A stretch of DNA of 37,574 nucleotides. It comes from a candidate division WOR-3 bacterium. GTDB taxonomy: Bacteria > Hydrothermota > Tepidihabitantia > Tepidihabitantales > Tepidihabitantaceae. The translations under genes and the position numbers were made by a program. Location of the stretch: assembly GCA_039801365.1 (NCBI GenBank), contig JBDRUN010000009.1, positions 8,739 through 46,312 on the forward strand. Direction: 5' to 3'. Below, piece by piece: positions 15,374 to 24,149 of this stretch. The stretch's first letter is position 1; each line of letters starts with the position of its first letter. The notes beneath the pieces are model-generated. The model searched no databases. It was not told where the DNA came from and worked only from the letters and a program-made list of their open reading frames with translations.

Positions 15374-17278
15374 TCACACTATCAGTATAATCGAGTAGAA
15401 CAGCACCGCACCCAGGAGCACAAGCGCTAGGTAAATCGGCAGCTCGCCCAGCATCAGTCGACCTAGTCCCGCGCCGGCCCGGACAAGCAGCGAACTTATA
15501 TAATGATAGAACAATTCGAGCGCAGCATCAATCGCCCGCCTGAAAACAACACCCACTGCCTGGAGCAAACCCACAACCCAGTTGTACAGGTCAAACGCAC
15601 CAGTCTCACCAAAGCGCAGAAGGTCACCCAGGACCGGCATCTGCTTGACCGGCGAATAGAATGCAGTTCCCGGCACCCGGCTTGCCTCTTCGTCGGCTAT
15701 CTTCTCGCCACCGACAAACGTCGCTCCCTCCACCGGCCGACGGACCGTACCCAGAAGGTAAATCACCAAGCCGATGCCAAGTGCCACCAAGATAAGCAGA
15801 GTGGTCAGCACTGGTTGCCAGATTCCGAAAGGCTCGACTGCAAAGGGCAGCGCCGGGTAGATTAGCCCGCGCAATGGCAACTGATAAGCGAATATCCCGA
15901 ACACAATGCACAAGAGCGCCAGTATCACTGTCGGCAGCCACATTGTGAAACTGCCTTCCCGAACCCGGGCGAGGTTCTGAGGTCGCTGGCCAAGGAACAC
16001 CGCGTGCAAAAGTTTGAGAAAAGATGCCAGGGTCAATACGCTACCGAGCATTGCCGCCACAAGGAAGACCGGGTAGAGTCGGCTCCCCTCGCGCGCGAGG
16101 TCAATAATTCCTTGATATACCATCCATTTGGATACGAAGCCGTTCAGCGGCGGCACACCGGCAATCGCCAGCGCACACACAAGGAACGAGAAGAAGGTCA
16201 AAGGCATCTGCCTAGTCAGCCCGCCCAGCTTCTCAATCTCGTCGTTCTTTGTCCAGTACTCGACCGACCCCGCCGCAAGGAACAAGCCCGACTTGTAGGT
16301 GGCGTGGTTGAGCATATGGAACAGGCCGCCGGCAACACCAACCGGCGTGCCAGTGCCGATGCCCAGCACCATGTACCCGACCTGGGACACGGCGTGAAAA
16401 GAAAGCAGCCGCATCACCCGTTTCTGTACCAGCGCCATCATCACCGCAGCCAGTACTGTCAGCGCACCAATTCCCATCATCACGTTGCGCAGAACCATGT
16501 TGGTCGAGATGTTGAACATATAGACCGAGATCCGGGTGAGCAGGTAGATGCCGAGCAACTTGTCGAGTGAGGCCGGAATGAACGCCATGACCGTGGCCGG
16601 CGAACTCTCCGAGGCCTGCGGTATCCAGGTGTGCAGCGGCATCGAGCCAGCCTTGGCCAGGGCACCGGTTGCAATCAGTACAAAGGCTGCAATGTTCGCC
16701 GGGTCGGTAAGGCCCATCGGCGCACGCGGGGCAAGGTCGGTCCAGCCGCTACCCGCAAGCAGAATCCCGATTCCGAGCAGCATCGCAAAGTCTGATAACC
16801 CGACTACGACCAGTGCCTTGCGCGCCGCTTTCTCCGCACCAGCGTCGCCGACCAGCAGCAGGCCGTAAAGAATCACCAGCAGCACTCCCCAGAAGAAAAG
16901 CAACGTCACAAGGTTTGCCGCCAGAAGCACGCCGTTCGAGCAGGCCAGCGCCACCAGCAGATAGAAGTAGTAGCCCCTCGTACCGTGCCAGGTTTTCATG
17001 TAGCGGAACGAGAAAAGCACAATGAGTACCCCGAATACCGCCACGAACACCAGGATGAAGCCAGACAGCGGATCGAGCCGGAACGATACTGGGAAGAGGG
17101 CGGTTTCAAACCACTGGTAGATGACCGTGTCGTGCCGCGAGCGCAAGAAGAGTCTGAGCGCAAAGTAAAGATTCAGCATCGTGCCGACAAAGCTGAACTC
17201 ATTACGCAACCGGCCAACAAGATACCCAGCGAGCCCGAACGCAGCTGGTACGAGCAGCATTACAAAGAAGGGATGCAT
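15374..17278 (-). CDS. NuoL/HyfB-like antiporter subunit with atypical helix 5
   Basis: This 634-residue, roughly 16-helix protein belongs to the NuoL/NuoM/MrpA family. Lys209 (ALAKAGSMPLHTWIPQA) and Lys240 (SLDKLLG), which line the ion path, are present. The nearly invariant Glu of helix 5 is replaced by Gly131 in LLFFWGVLLVILYG, where the other two antiporter-like subunits of this operon keep Glu. The C-terminal 130 residues, with a soluble loop and two more helices, resemble the lateral-helix/MbhI-like end of hydrogenase subunits. The ATG at 17278 follows GGAGAGG; upstream in-frame residues look non-native. A 157-bp gap with an 8-bp repeat array precedes it. Confidence 0.9.
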   Translation of the reverse strand: MHPFFVMLLVPAAFGLAGYLVGRLRNEFSFVGTMLNLYFALRLFLRSRHDTVIYQWFETALFPVSFRLDPLSGFILVFVAVFGVLIVLFSFRYMKTWHGTRGYYFYLLVALACSNGVLLAANLVTLLFFWGVLLVILYGLLLVGDAGAEKAARKALVVVGLSDFAMLLGIGILLAGSGWTDLAPRAPMGLTDPANIAAFVLIATGALAKAGSMPLHTWIPQASESSPATVMAFIPASLDKLLGIYLLTRISVYMFNISTNMVLRNVMMGIGALTVLAAVMMALVQKRVMRLLSFHAVSQVGYMVLGIGTGTPVGVAGGLFHMLNHATYKSGLFLAAGSVEYWTKNDEIEKLGGLTRQMPLTFFSFLVCALAIAGVPPLNGFVSKWMVYQGIIDLAREGSRLYPVFLVAAMLGSVLTLASFLKLLHAVFLGQRPQNLARVREGSFTMWLPTVILALLCIVFGIFAYQLPLRGLIYPALPFAVEPFGIWQPVLTTLLILVALGIGLVIYLLGTVRRPVEGATFVGGEKIADEEASRVPGTAFYSPVKQMPVLGDLLRFGETGAFDLYNWVVGLLQAVGVVFRRAIDAALELFYHYISSLLVRAGAGLGRLMLGELPIYLALVLLGAVLFYSIILIV

Positions 17279-17350
17279 CAGGAAATCCTCTCCTCCGCGA
17301 GCGTACGACGCCCACAATCAGGAACAATACCGGTAACCCCTCCGAACAGC

Positions 17351-17430
17351 TCTCCGGCCTTCCGACTCTCCGGCTTTCTGGCTTTCTGGCTTTCTGACCT
17401 TCTGGCTCTCCGGCTTTCCGGCTTTCCGCC
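17351..17430 (-). repeat. Ten-unit 8-bp tandem repeat array
   Basis: Ten contiguous 8-bp units with exact spacing, on the plus strand: TCTCCGGC, CTTCCGAC, TCTCCGGC, TTTCTGGC (twice), TTTCTGAC, CTTCTGGC, TCTCCGGC, TTTCCGGC and TTTCCGCC. The consensus is YYTCYGRC. On the transcribed strand it is purine-rich (GCCAGAAA-like). It lies inside the hydrogenase operon between two antiporter-subunit genes. A second array of the same period is at 26115-26186. Confidence 0.9.
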
Positions 17431-17435
17431 TCTCC

Positions 17436-18854
17436 TCATAATAGGCTCCCCGCGATACTCTGTTCGACCCACCGGCCGAAAATGGGGAAAAGAACCCCAA
17501 ACGCAACCGACACGACTGCGAAGACCGCAACCACCGCCGTCAATAGCGGGTATTCCCGGCCGACAATTCCAGGTTTCGGCTCGCCGGTGAAAATCCGGTA
17601 CAGTCTGAGCATGTAGAGCACGGTCATGACTGCTGCAGCCAGTGCACCGACTGCGATGATGAGATTTGCCTGCAGTGCGGCCACGACAACGTACAGCTTG
17701 CCGAAGAAGCCAAAAAGTGGCGGCAACCCGACAATTGACAGCGCCAGCAGCGCCACCGAAACTGCGGTAACCGGCATCGTGTTCGACACTCCGGACAACT
17801 CGTCAATGTTGCGCTTGTGGGTTGCCCGCTCCACTTCACCCACTGCCAAAAACAGTCCGGCCTTGGCCAGCGCGTGCGCTGCCAGGTACACGACCGCCGC
17901 AAACAACCCCAGCCCGGGCGCTAAGGCAAGTCCGATAAAGACATACCCGAGCTGGCTGACCGTGGAAAGGGCCAGGACACGCTTGTAGTCCTTTTCCCAC
18001 AGGGCATTGCCCGCGGCCACAAGCGAACCGGCCAGCCCGAGCCCAGCAACGAGCAATGGCCACCACGCCGGCAGTTGCATGTTTCCCTGTACGAATATAC
18101 GGAAGTACGCAACCAGTCCAATCTTGGCGACGACTCCGGACAAAACAGCACTCATCGGCGATGGTGCCGCAGTGTGCGCATCGGGGAGCCAAACGTAGAA
18201 CGGCATGCTCGCCGACTTGGTCAGCATACCAGCCAGAATCAAGAGTGCGGAAAGGATGCTCCACGTACCACCTGGCAGATAGGTGATAGCCAGGGTGTAT
18301 TGCTCGACGAATACCATCGCGAATCCTACGAGCATCAGCACCGAGCCAGAAAAGGTCAAAAGGACCGTCTTCTGAGCGAACTTGACTTCCTTCTCCCCAC
18401 GATAGAACGCTACCAGCCGCCAGGTCGCAATCCCGGCAATCTCCCAGAAGAGATAGATTACGAGCAGGTTCTGCGACAGGCAAAGCCCCACGAGCGCACC
18501 CAGCATAATAAGCAGGAAGCTATAGTACTCATGCTGGAACTCATACCAACGCATGTAGTAGAGCGAGTAAATTGTAACTAGAAGCCACACAAGTCCGAAC
18601 ACTGCGGCAAACAGAAGCCCGACGCCATCCACCAGAAACACCGGTGCTGTCTGAACCTTGAGCAGACCAAAGTACCACAGGTTATGCGACCCAGTCCCAG
18701 CCAGAAGCCACAGCACGGCAATGCAGCCCATGACCGCAACCGTGCTAAGCATGGCCAGCAGGTTGCGCAGCCAGACCGGCATTCGACGGGCAACGAGAAT
18801 CAGGAGCCCAATTACTATCGGCCCGAGAATCGCTCCAGCAACAAGCCCGCTCAT
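17436..18854 (-). CDS. MrpD/NuoN-like antiporter subunit adjacent to the hydrogenase core
   Basis: This 472-residue protein has about 14 membrane helices and is of the NuoM/MrpD family. Glu138 (LFWEIAG), Lys213 (MLTKSASMPFYVWLPDA) and Lys244 (VVAKIGLV) are in the expected ion-path positions. It follows the large hydrogenase subunit directly, ATGA at 18851-18854. This overlap identifies the true start and rejects a frame extension to 18917 that would overlap the hydrogenase gene. It probably sits next to the NuoH-like subunit in the complex, like MbhH' or NuoN. Confidence 0.92.
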   Translation of the reverse strand: MSGLVAGAILGPIVIGLLILVARRMPVWLRNLLAMLSTVAVMGCIAVLWLLAGTGSHNLWYFGLLKVQTAPVFLVDGVGLLFAAVFGLVWLLVTIYSLYYMRWYEFQHEYYSFLLIMLGALVGLCLSQNLLVIYLFWEIAGIATWRLVAFYRGEKEVKFAQKTVLLTFSGSVLMLVGFAMVFVEQYTLAITYLPGGTWSILSALLILAGMLTKSASMPFYVWLPDAHTAAPSPMSAVLSGVVAKIGLVAYFRIFVQGNMQLPAWWPLLVAGLGLAGSLVAAGNALWEKDYKRVLALSTVSQLGYVFIGLALAPGLGLFAAVVYLAAHALAKAGLFLAVGEVERATHKRNIDELSGVSNTMPVTAVSVALLALSIVGLPPLFGFFGKLYVVVAALQANLIIAVGALAAAVMTVLYMLRLYRIFTGEPKPGIVGREYPLLTAVVAVFAVVSVAFGVLFPIFGRWVEQSIAGSLL

Positions 18855-20038
18855 CGCCGCATCTTCTCCCGTATCTGCTCGGTCTTCTGCCATGACAACC
18901 TTAGCAGATCTTGCCAAGTGTACTTCTGCCTGCCATCCTCGAATGCAGCCATGCGCTCAGTACAGCAGTAGCACGGGTCAACCGCAGCCAGGGTCAGGGC
19001 CGCATCCGCAATCGAGCCATCCCGCACTGCCACCACGTTCGAGGCGATGTTCATGTAACTGGGCGCTCTGACCTTGTGCCGCAGGGGTCGGTTCGAGCCG
19101 TCCGAGCGGATGTAGTGGAACACCTCGCCCCGCGGCGCTTCGGTCCGTCCGCAACCCTCACCCGGCGGGATTTCCTCAATCCGGGTCTGAATTGGGCCAT
19201 CCGGCAGGTTCTCCAGGCACTGTCGCACAATCTTCACTGATTCGAATATCTCAAGCAACCTTACTCTGGCCTTGGCGAACACGTCGCCTTCCTCGGCGAC
19301 GACCACATCCCATCTAACCTCATCGTACGCACAATGCGGGTCGTCGTGCCGCACATCCCAGGGCACGCCGGACCCGCGCGCTGTCGGCCCGACTGTCGAG
19401 TAGGCAATCGCATCCGACTTTTTCAAGATGCCCACGCCTTCCAGCCGACTGCGGATGACCGGGTCGTCAAGCACGGCCTTGGTCAGCATCATCGTCTTCT
19501 TCTCAACCAGGTCAAGCGCTGCGAGTATTTCGGGGACCTGCTCCTTGCTTATGTCCCGCCTGACCCCGCCCGGCTTGTTGGCTGCGTAGTGGTTTCGGTT
19601 CCCGGTGATCATCTCGAACACCGCAAGAATGTCCTCACGGTATCGCCAAGCCCACATCCACACCGTGTTGTACCCGATGAAGTGACCGGCCAAACCTACC
19701 CACAAGAGGTGCGAGTGAATCCTTTCAAGCTCGTGAATGATGCTTCGGATGTAGTTCGCCCGGGGCGGAGGCTTCACGCCCGCGCAGTCTTCGATCGCAA
19801 GAACACACGCCAGGGGGTGCGAGTTCGAACAGATGCCGCAAATCCGCTCGACCAGGAACGGAATCTGGTCATAGGTCAGTTCCGGCGAGATGAACTCGTG
19901 TCCGCGGTGGTTGTAGCCAAGGTGAATCTCAAGGTCCACAACCTTCTCACCCTCGACCACGAGCTTGAAGAACTCCGGTTCTTCCTGCAGAGGATGGAAC
20001 GGCCCAATCGGCACTATCCGCCGGCTATTATCGGCCAT
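18851..20038 (-). CDS. Group 4 [NiFe] hydrogenase large subunit (NuoD/MbhL-like)
   Basis: This 395-residue catalytic subunit has both pairs of NiFe-ligating cysteines: RICGICSNSHP (about residues 66-76) and DPCYCCTERM (about 356-365). The second is the standard DPCxxC form of energy-converting hydrogenases. It should reduce protons to H2 or oxidise H2, with electrons from the NuoB-like small subunit. It ends soon after the C-terminal motif, so little or no C-terminal extension is removed on maturation compared with group 1 enzymes; 30 residues follow the last Cys. It overlaps the NuoC-like gene by 11 bp and the next gene by ATGA. Maturation (hyp) genes are not in the window. Confidence 0.95.
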   Translation of the reverse strand: MADNSRRIVPIGPFHPLQEEPEFFKLVVEGEKVVDLEIHLGYNHRGHEFISPELTYDQIPFLVERICGICSNSHPLACVLAIEDCAGVKPPPRANYIRSIIHELERIHSHLLWVGLAGHFIGYNTVWMWAWRYREDILAVFEMITGNRNHYAANKPGGVRRDISKEQVPEILAALDLVEKKTMMLTKAVLDDPVIRSRLEGVGILKKSDAIAYSTVGPTARGSGVPWDVRHDDPHCAYDEVRWDVVVAEEGDVFAKARVRLLEIFESVKIVRQCLENLPDGPIQTRIEEIPPGEGCGRTEAPRGEVFHYIRSDGSNRPLRHKVRAPSYMNIASNVVAVRDGSIADAALTLAAVDPCYCCTERMAAFEDGRQKYTWQDLLRLSWQKTEQIREKMRR

Positions 20039-20504
20039 GGGCTTCTGCCCTCCGTTCGTAATCTCTGCGCAACGGGTGCTTATTCGGGTCCCAGTCGGTG
20101 TCTGAAGTCAATAGCGGCTCCATGTTCGGATGGCCGGGAAACTCGATACCAAGCAGCTCGTGCATCTCCCGCTCAATCCAGTTGCACGCCGGGAACCACC
20201 CTGCCTGCGAATCAAGTCTTGGGTCGTCTTTCGGTACCACTACCTTGAGGTTATACAGGGTGCCGGTTGAGTCCTCAGAGAAGTGGTACAGCACCTCGAA
20301 CCCTTCGCGCGTGTCCAGGCCGGTGCAGATCGAAAGTCTCATGCCACGCTCTTCGTGCAGGAACCGGCACGCCTCGGTCAATCGCTCTCGCGGAATCGAA
20401 AGATACAGCCGTCTCGGATTGTGCTCGTACACCTCTACCTCAGGAAACCGCTTACAGAACTCATCAAGCGCCGGCCGCGGGCTCTGATGTGTCTGGCCGC
20501 TCAT
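20028..20504 (-). CDS. Hydrogenase NuoC/MbhK-like subunit
   Basis: This 158-residue protein is of the 30-kDa NuoC family. The signature WIEREMHELLGIEFPGHPN, followed by LRRDYE near the end, is clear. It scaffolds the large subunit in group 4 hydrogenases and complex I. In several relatives NuoC and NuoD are fused; here they are separate with an 11-bp overlap. GGAGG lies 4 nt before the ATG. Confidence 0.94.
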   Translation of the reverse strand: MSGQTHQSPRPALDEFCKRFPEVEVYEHNPRRLYLSIPRERLTEACRFLHEERGMRLSICTGLDTREGFEVLYHFSEDSTGTLYNLKVVVPKDDPRLDSQAGWFPACNWIEREMHELLGIEFPGHPNMEPLLTSDTDWDPNKHPLRRDYERRAEAHGR

Positions 20505-20550
20505 CTCCCCTCCCCGCTAACCCTGTGCCTTGAGCAGAGCGGAGCCACTC

Positions 20551-20566
20551 CATTTCCGGCTACTCC
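20551..20566 (-). repeat. Dispersed 16-bp element, copy 2
   Basis: CATTTCCGGCTACTCC, with the following CTTCCTGGC, lies in the 79-bp gap between the NuoB-like and NuoC-like genes. It matches 14320-14335 (15 of 16). Its GGCTACTCCCTT core is also found on the minus strand at 26081-26100. Confidence 0.5.
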
Positions 20567-20583
20567 CTTCCTGGCTCTTGTCC

Positions 20584-21000
20584 TCATAGCTTGCTCAGCG
20601 CCTTGACCACGCCAAGTATCATCGCCTCTGGCTTGGGCGGGCAACCGGGAATGTAGGCGTGCATCGGCAGATACTTGTCGTATGGTCCCATCGCGTTGTA
20701 CGAGTGCATGAAAATGTGATTATTGCAGGTGCAAGTACCAATGCCGATGACTAGGCACGGCTTTGCCGCCTGCTCATAAACTTCCATAACCCGGGGCAGT
20801 GACTTCCGGTTCAGCACTCCGGTCACAAGCAGAGCGTCGGCGTGCCGCGGCGAGCCGACAAGGACGATTCCGAACCGCTCGACATCATAGCGCGGGGTCA
20901 ACAGCTCCAGTATCTCGATGTCGCAGTTGTTGCACGAAGCCGCCGCCACGTGGTAGACCCACGGCGACTTCTTCAGACCCCAGAGTCCGAGCTTGCTCAT
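20584..21000 (-). CDS. Hydrogenase small subunit (NuoB/MbhJ-like)
   Basis: This 138-residue protein holds the single proximal [4Fe-4S] cluster of group 4 hydrogenases. Ligands are visible in CNNCDIE, GTCTCNN and PGCPPKPE. It passes electrons from the ferredoxin-like subunit to the NiFe site. It overlaps the NuoH-like stop by ATGA. The short length, without the medial and distal clusters of cytosolic enzymes, matches Ech/Mbh types. Confidence 0.95.
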   Translation of the reverse strand: MSKLGLWGLKKSPWVYHVAAASCNNCDIEILELLTPRYDVERFGIVLVGSPRHADALLVTGVLNRKSLPRVMEVYEQAAKPCLVIGIGTCTCNNHIFMHSYNAMGPYDKYLPMHAYIPGCPPKPEAMILGVVKALSKL

Positions 21001-21929
21001 AGTCTCAAGAATGCCAGAATGACCGCGATTATACCGAAACTGCCAAGGAAAAACCAGAAGAATCTCAGCGCCTGGTCAACCCGTAGTCTCGGGTTGGTGT
21101 TACGCATAAGGATAAGCAACACGACAATTGCCAATGCTTTAGGAATCGCCCACCAGTCCGCCAGTCCACCCCAGAGTACGGTGACTAAGAACAATGGCAG
21201 GAGGAAGAACATCATCGCCCGGGTCAGCCGGAATATCGCCAGGGCCGCACCCGAGTACTCGCAGTACACTCCGCTCATTATCTCCTGTTCGGCCTCGGCC
21301 ATGTCAAAGGGCACGTTGCCGAGCTTCGCCTGAATCGTCACCAGCACAATCAGCCCGGCAATCACTCCGGAAACAGAATACAGAAACGGTCCGGAAACCT
21401 GCTGCGCCGCAATGATATCCCCGAGTCGGATCGCACCGCCTGACTTCACAATTGGCACGACCAGGGCCAGAAGAAACGGCAGCTCGTATCCGAAATACAG
21501 CGTCATCTCCCGCGACGCACCAACCGCCGCAAGCGGGTTGCGGCTGGCCGAAGCGCCAAGAATCAACCCAAGCGGGGGCAGCGCAAAAAGGTAAACAAGG
21601 ACAATGAGGTCGCCGACAAACGACCCCTGAAGATGGAAGTTCACATAGAACAGGAGTACCGAGGTGATGCACATTGCCGCAAAGCCCAATAGCGGCGCCA
21701 AGAGGAATACGCTGGCCGCCGCACCCTTGGGCACAATCGTCTGTTTGAGTAGGAGCTTGGCCAGATCAGCAAAGGGCTGGTAGAATGGCGGGCCTTTTCG
21801 CCACTGGACTCGGGCACTCACGAACCGGTCAACCCAGGTCAGCACCAGACCGACAACGACACTGAAAAGGAAACCAGGAAATACCAGGAACCGAAACGCC
21901 AGACCCCACCCGTTCCAGAGTCCGCTCAT
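20997..21929 (-). CDS. Hydrogenase membrane anchor subunit (NuoH/MbhM-like)
   Basis: This 310-residue protein has eight membrane helices. NuoH-family signatures include RVQWRKGPPFYQPFADLAKLL (about residues 40-60, the first half RVQWRKGPP being the clearest) and NVPFDMAEAEQEIMSG. This subunit couples the hydrogenase core to the ion-pumping arm. GGAGG lies 5 nt before the ATG. It begins the hydrogenase core block NuoH-NuoB-NuoC-NuoD. Confidence 0.95.
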   Translation of the reverse strand: MSGLWNGWGLAFRFLVFPGFLFSVVVGLVLTWVDRFVSARVQWRKGPPFYQPFADLAKLLLKQTIVPKGAAASVFLLAPLLGFAAMCITSVLLFYVNFHLQGSFVGDLIVLVYLFALPPLGLILGASASRNPLAAVGASREMTLYFGYELPFLLALVVPIVKSGGAIRLGDIIAAQQVSGPFLYSVSGVIAGLIVLVTIQAKLGNVPFDMAEAEQEIMSGVYCEYSGAALAIFRLTRAMMFFLLPLFLVTVLWGGLADWWAIPKALAIVVLLILMRNTNPRLRVDQALRFFWFFLGSFGIIAVILAFLRL

Positions 21930-22002
21930 GCGACCCTCCGCTCAGAGGTCAGCGCGGGCCAGCGTCCCAGGCTCCGGTCGGTTGTCGGCAGTCGTCCGGC
22001 CG

Positions 22003-22467
22003 TCATGGCCGCCTCCAGTGGCCGTGCCGGCCGGCAAATCCGACCCCAACCACAGTCTCGGCAACTTCCTTCTCCTCAACAAAGGTCAATGCGCCGGTCG
22101 GGCAGGTAGCAACACAGCGCGGGCCTTCTGGTCGGTCCGCGCACAGGCTGCACTTCTGGGCGATACGGCGCAGCATGCTGGTATCAATTACTCCAAACGG
22201 GCAGGCCAACGCACAGGAACGGCACCCCACGCAGTGGAACGAGGCCTGCTGGACCACACCGTTTTCTGTCTTGACGATAACTTCAAACGGGCACGCCGCC
22301 GCACAGAGCGGCTCGGCACAGTGCCGACAGCTCATCGGCAGCAGAACCGTCTCGTTTACCTCGGCGTAGCGGACCCTCGCCTCACCGGCAAACCGGCTCC
22401 GGCACGCAGCCTCACAAGCATGGCAGCCAATGCAGTAGTCAAGACGAAGAAACAGTCGCTTTGCCAC
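22003..22467 (-). CDS. Polyferredoxin electron-transfer subunit (HycB/HydN/CooF-like)
   Basis: This 154-residue protein has four [4Fe-4S] binding sets: CIGCHACEAAC, CRHCAEPLCAAACP, CVGCRSCALACP and CSLCADRPEGPRCVATCP. HycB, HydN and CooF proteins of this type connect formate dehydrogenase or CO dehydrogenase to a membrane hydrogenase. Placed between a molybdopterin oxidoreductase and the hydrogenase core, it is the likely wire between them. The GTG start overlaps the molybdopterin gene's TAG by one base. Confidence 0.92.
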   Translation of the reverse strand: MAKRLFLRLDYCIGCHACEAACRSRFAGEARVRYAEVNETVLLPMSCRHCAEPLCAAACPFEVIVKTENGVVQQASFHCVGCRSCALACPFGVIDTSMLRRIAQKCSLCADRPEGPRCVATCPTGALTFVEEKEVAETVVGVGFAGRHGHWRRP

Positions 22468-24119
22468 TATGCTTCCTTCATCGCCTCAAGCGCAAGCTTC
22501 TTCGACCGGCCGACCTTCTCGAGTCGCGCGGCAACCGGTGGAATTTCGGTTTCGGATGTTACCGGGTCGGTCAGGAGCGGAAACAGTGCCCGGTTCTTGT
22601 GCGCATTCACGCCAATGGCTGCGACCCCGGCTGGCACCGCCTGGCTCAAGCGCACCCGGCACTCAATCGAACCGGTGCCGGTCGTTACCCGAACCTGCTC
22701 ATCGTCGGCCAGCCCGAACCGCCGCGCGTCTTGCGGGCTGAGCGCAATATCGTCTTCCTCGGTAAAGAATCCGCCGATGCCGAAAGCCGCCTTTTCACCA
22801 ACCAGTAGCAGTTCATCTTCAGCCTTCTGCTCTTCCTCGCCGTCGGCGTAGCGATTGCCGAGCTTTGCAACTTCGGTCGCAGTGAACACCGTTGACGGCT
22901 TACACTCGGACCCAGCCTGAGCCGCAACCTTCGGGTCAAAGCCCAGCTGCTCTATTATCCAGCCGACCAGCTTGGTACCACTGTACGGTGCGGCAAGCGG
23001 ATGACGCTCAAACTCACCCCAGTATCCCCGTCCCCGGGATTCCTTTTCAAGTTCGCTCGGCACCGGCAGCACAAGACCAGGCAGCGGTTCGGCCGGCCGG
23101 AAAATGCTTGTTACCGCCCGGAACTCGACCTTGGCGACCTCCGGGAACAGGGCCGGATAGCTGTACGGGTGCATTCCGCCGAACCAGAGCACCAGCCTGA
23201 CCCTGGCCTCGGCACATGCCTGCCTGAACTCTGAGAACTTGATCGGAGCCAGGGGCATGAGCGCTTCGCCAAACCCTGTGAACGGCGAATCGAGCTTGGC
23301 CGCGACCAATTGCGCAGCAAGGCTCACCAGTACCGGATGCTTGACCCGGCCCGGATGCATGGCACAGCCAACAAACCGGGTCGGCCCCGCAACCAGCGTC
23401 TTTGCCGCCTGTTCCAGCTCGACCCGATGAACACCGGCCAACTCGCTGTAGCGTTCCGGGTCAATACCCGCAGTCTTACCCAGCAATCCGGCCAAGGCCA
23501 GCAGTGCGAACCCCTCGGTCCCAGGCCTGACCTGAATGAACTGGTGGGCAAAACCGGCCTGGCGGGTTCGGAAAGAATCAATCACTACAAGCCGGTGCTT
23601 GCGGTCCTGGTACCGGGCTTCTGTCAATGGCCCGGCCGCCACCGGTGATGTCGAGAATACGTCGCCAACAAGCAACATGGCCGAAACCGACTGTACCTGT
23701 TCCAGTTTCGCGTCCTTCGTCTTTTCCAGCCGGTAGTTGAAACAGTTGTCCGGCTCAACATAACCACAGACCAGGTTCTTCGTGCCGAGCGTACGAGCAA
23801 GCCCGCAGACCAGCCGGGTCTCATCCAGGCCAAGGCCGCGAGTGTAAACAACCGCGGTCTGTTCCGGACCCGCATTCGCAATCCAAGCCCTAATCGTCGC
23901 AATTGCCTCAGGCCAAGTAATCTCCCGGCCATCAAGCAGCGGATATGCCAGGCGCTTTGGATGGTCAAGCACGATGCTTGCGCTGTTACCCCGCGGGCAC
24001 AGCCGGCCACGGTTCACTCTGGCGTCCGCAACGTACTCCATCCGGTACTGGTAGTGGTGGCTGACCCCGGACTCACAGCCGTTGCGACAGAACGGGCATG
24101 TCGTCCGCTTTACCGTCAC
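22467..24119 (-). CDS. Molybdopterin oxidoreductase, formate dehydrogenase/FwdB-like
   Basis: This 550-residue protein begins with a [4Fe-4S] motif (CPFCRNGC with GRLCPRG about 25 residues later) and continues through the molybdopterin-binding fold. It ends with a molydopterin-dinucleotide domain (IALSPQDARRFGLADDEQV, about residues 440-550). It is much shorter than FdhF or NarB and near the combined size of formylmethanofuran dehydrogenase subunits B and D. No Sec or canonical ligand motif is obvious; Cys in NLVCGY or EPDNCFNY could bind Mo or W. The substrate is unproven; formate or a related one-carbon compound is suggested by the HycB-like and hydrogenase neighbours. The GTG has GAGGAAG upstream. 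Confidence 0.85.
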   Translation of the reverse strand: MTVKRTTCPFCRNGCESGVSHHYQYRMEYVADARVNRGRLCPRGNSASIVLDHPKRLAYPLLDGREITWPEAIATIRAWIANAGPEQTAVVYTRGLGLDETRLVCGLARTLGTKNLVCGYVEPDNCFNYRLEKTKDAKLEQVQSVSAMLLVGDVFSTSPVAAGPLTEARYQDRKHRLVVIDSFRTRQAGFAHQFIQVRPGTEGFALLALAGLLGKTAGIDPERYSELAGVHRVELEQAAKTLVAGPTRFVGCAMHPGRVKHPVLVSLAAQLVAAKLDSPFTGFGEALMPLAPIKFSEFRQACAEARVRLVLWFGGMHPYSYPALFPEVAKVEFRAVTSIFRPAEPLPGLVLPVPSELEKESRGRGYWGEFERHPLAAPYSGTKLVGWIIEQLGFDPKVAAQAGSECKPSTVFTATEVAKLGNRYADGEEEQKAEDELLLVGEKAAFGIGGFFTEEDDIALSPQDARRFGLADDEQVRVTTGTGSIECRVRLSQAVPAGVAAIGVNAHKNRALFPLLTDPVTSETEIPPVAARLEKVGRSKKLALEAMKEA

Positions 24120-24149
24120 ACTACTTCCTCTGTTGTCCTTACCATGATC

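Noticed and set aside
17351-17430. The 8-bp array as a CRISPR
   Set aside because: Units are contiguous 8-mers without spacers, and no cas gene is present.
19334-20248. Long plus-strand open frame of 304 codons antisense to the hydrogenase large subunit
   Set aside because: It lies opposite a gene with clear NiFe motifs; high G+C content creates long antisense frames.
21928-22851. Plus-strand open frame of 307 codons antisense to the polyferredoxin and molybdopterin genes
   Set aside because: The opposite strand carries unmistakable cysteine motifs; this frame has no recognisable domain.
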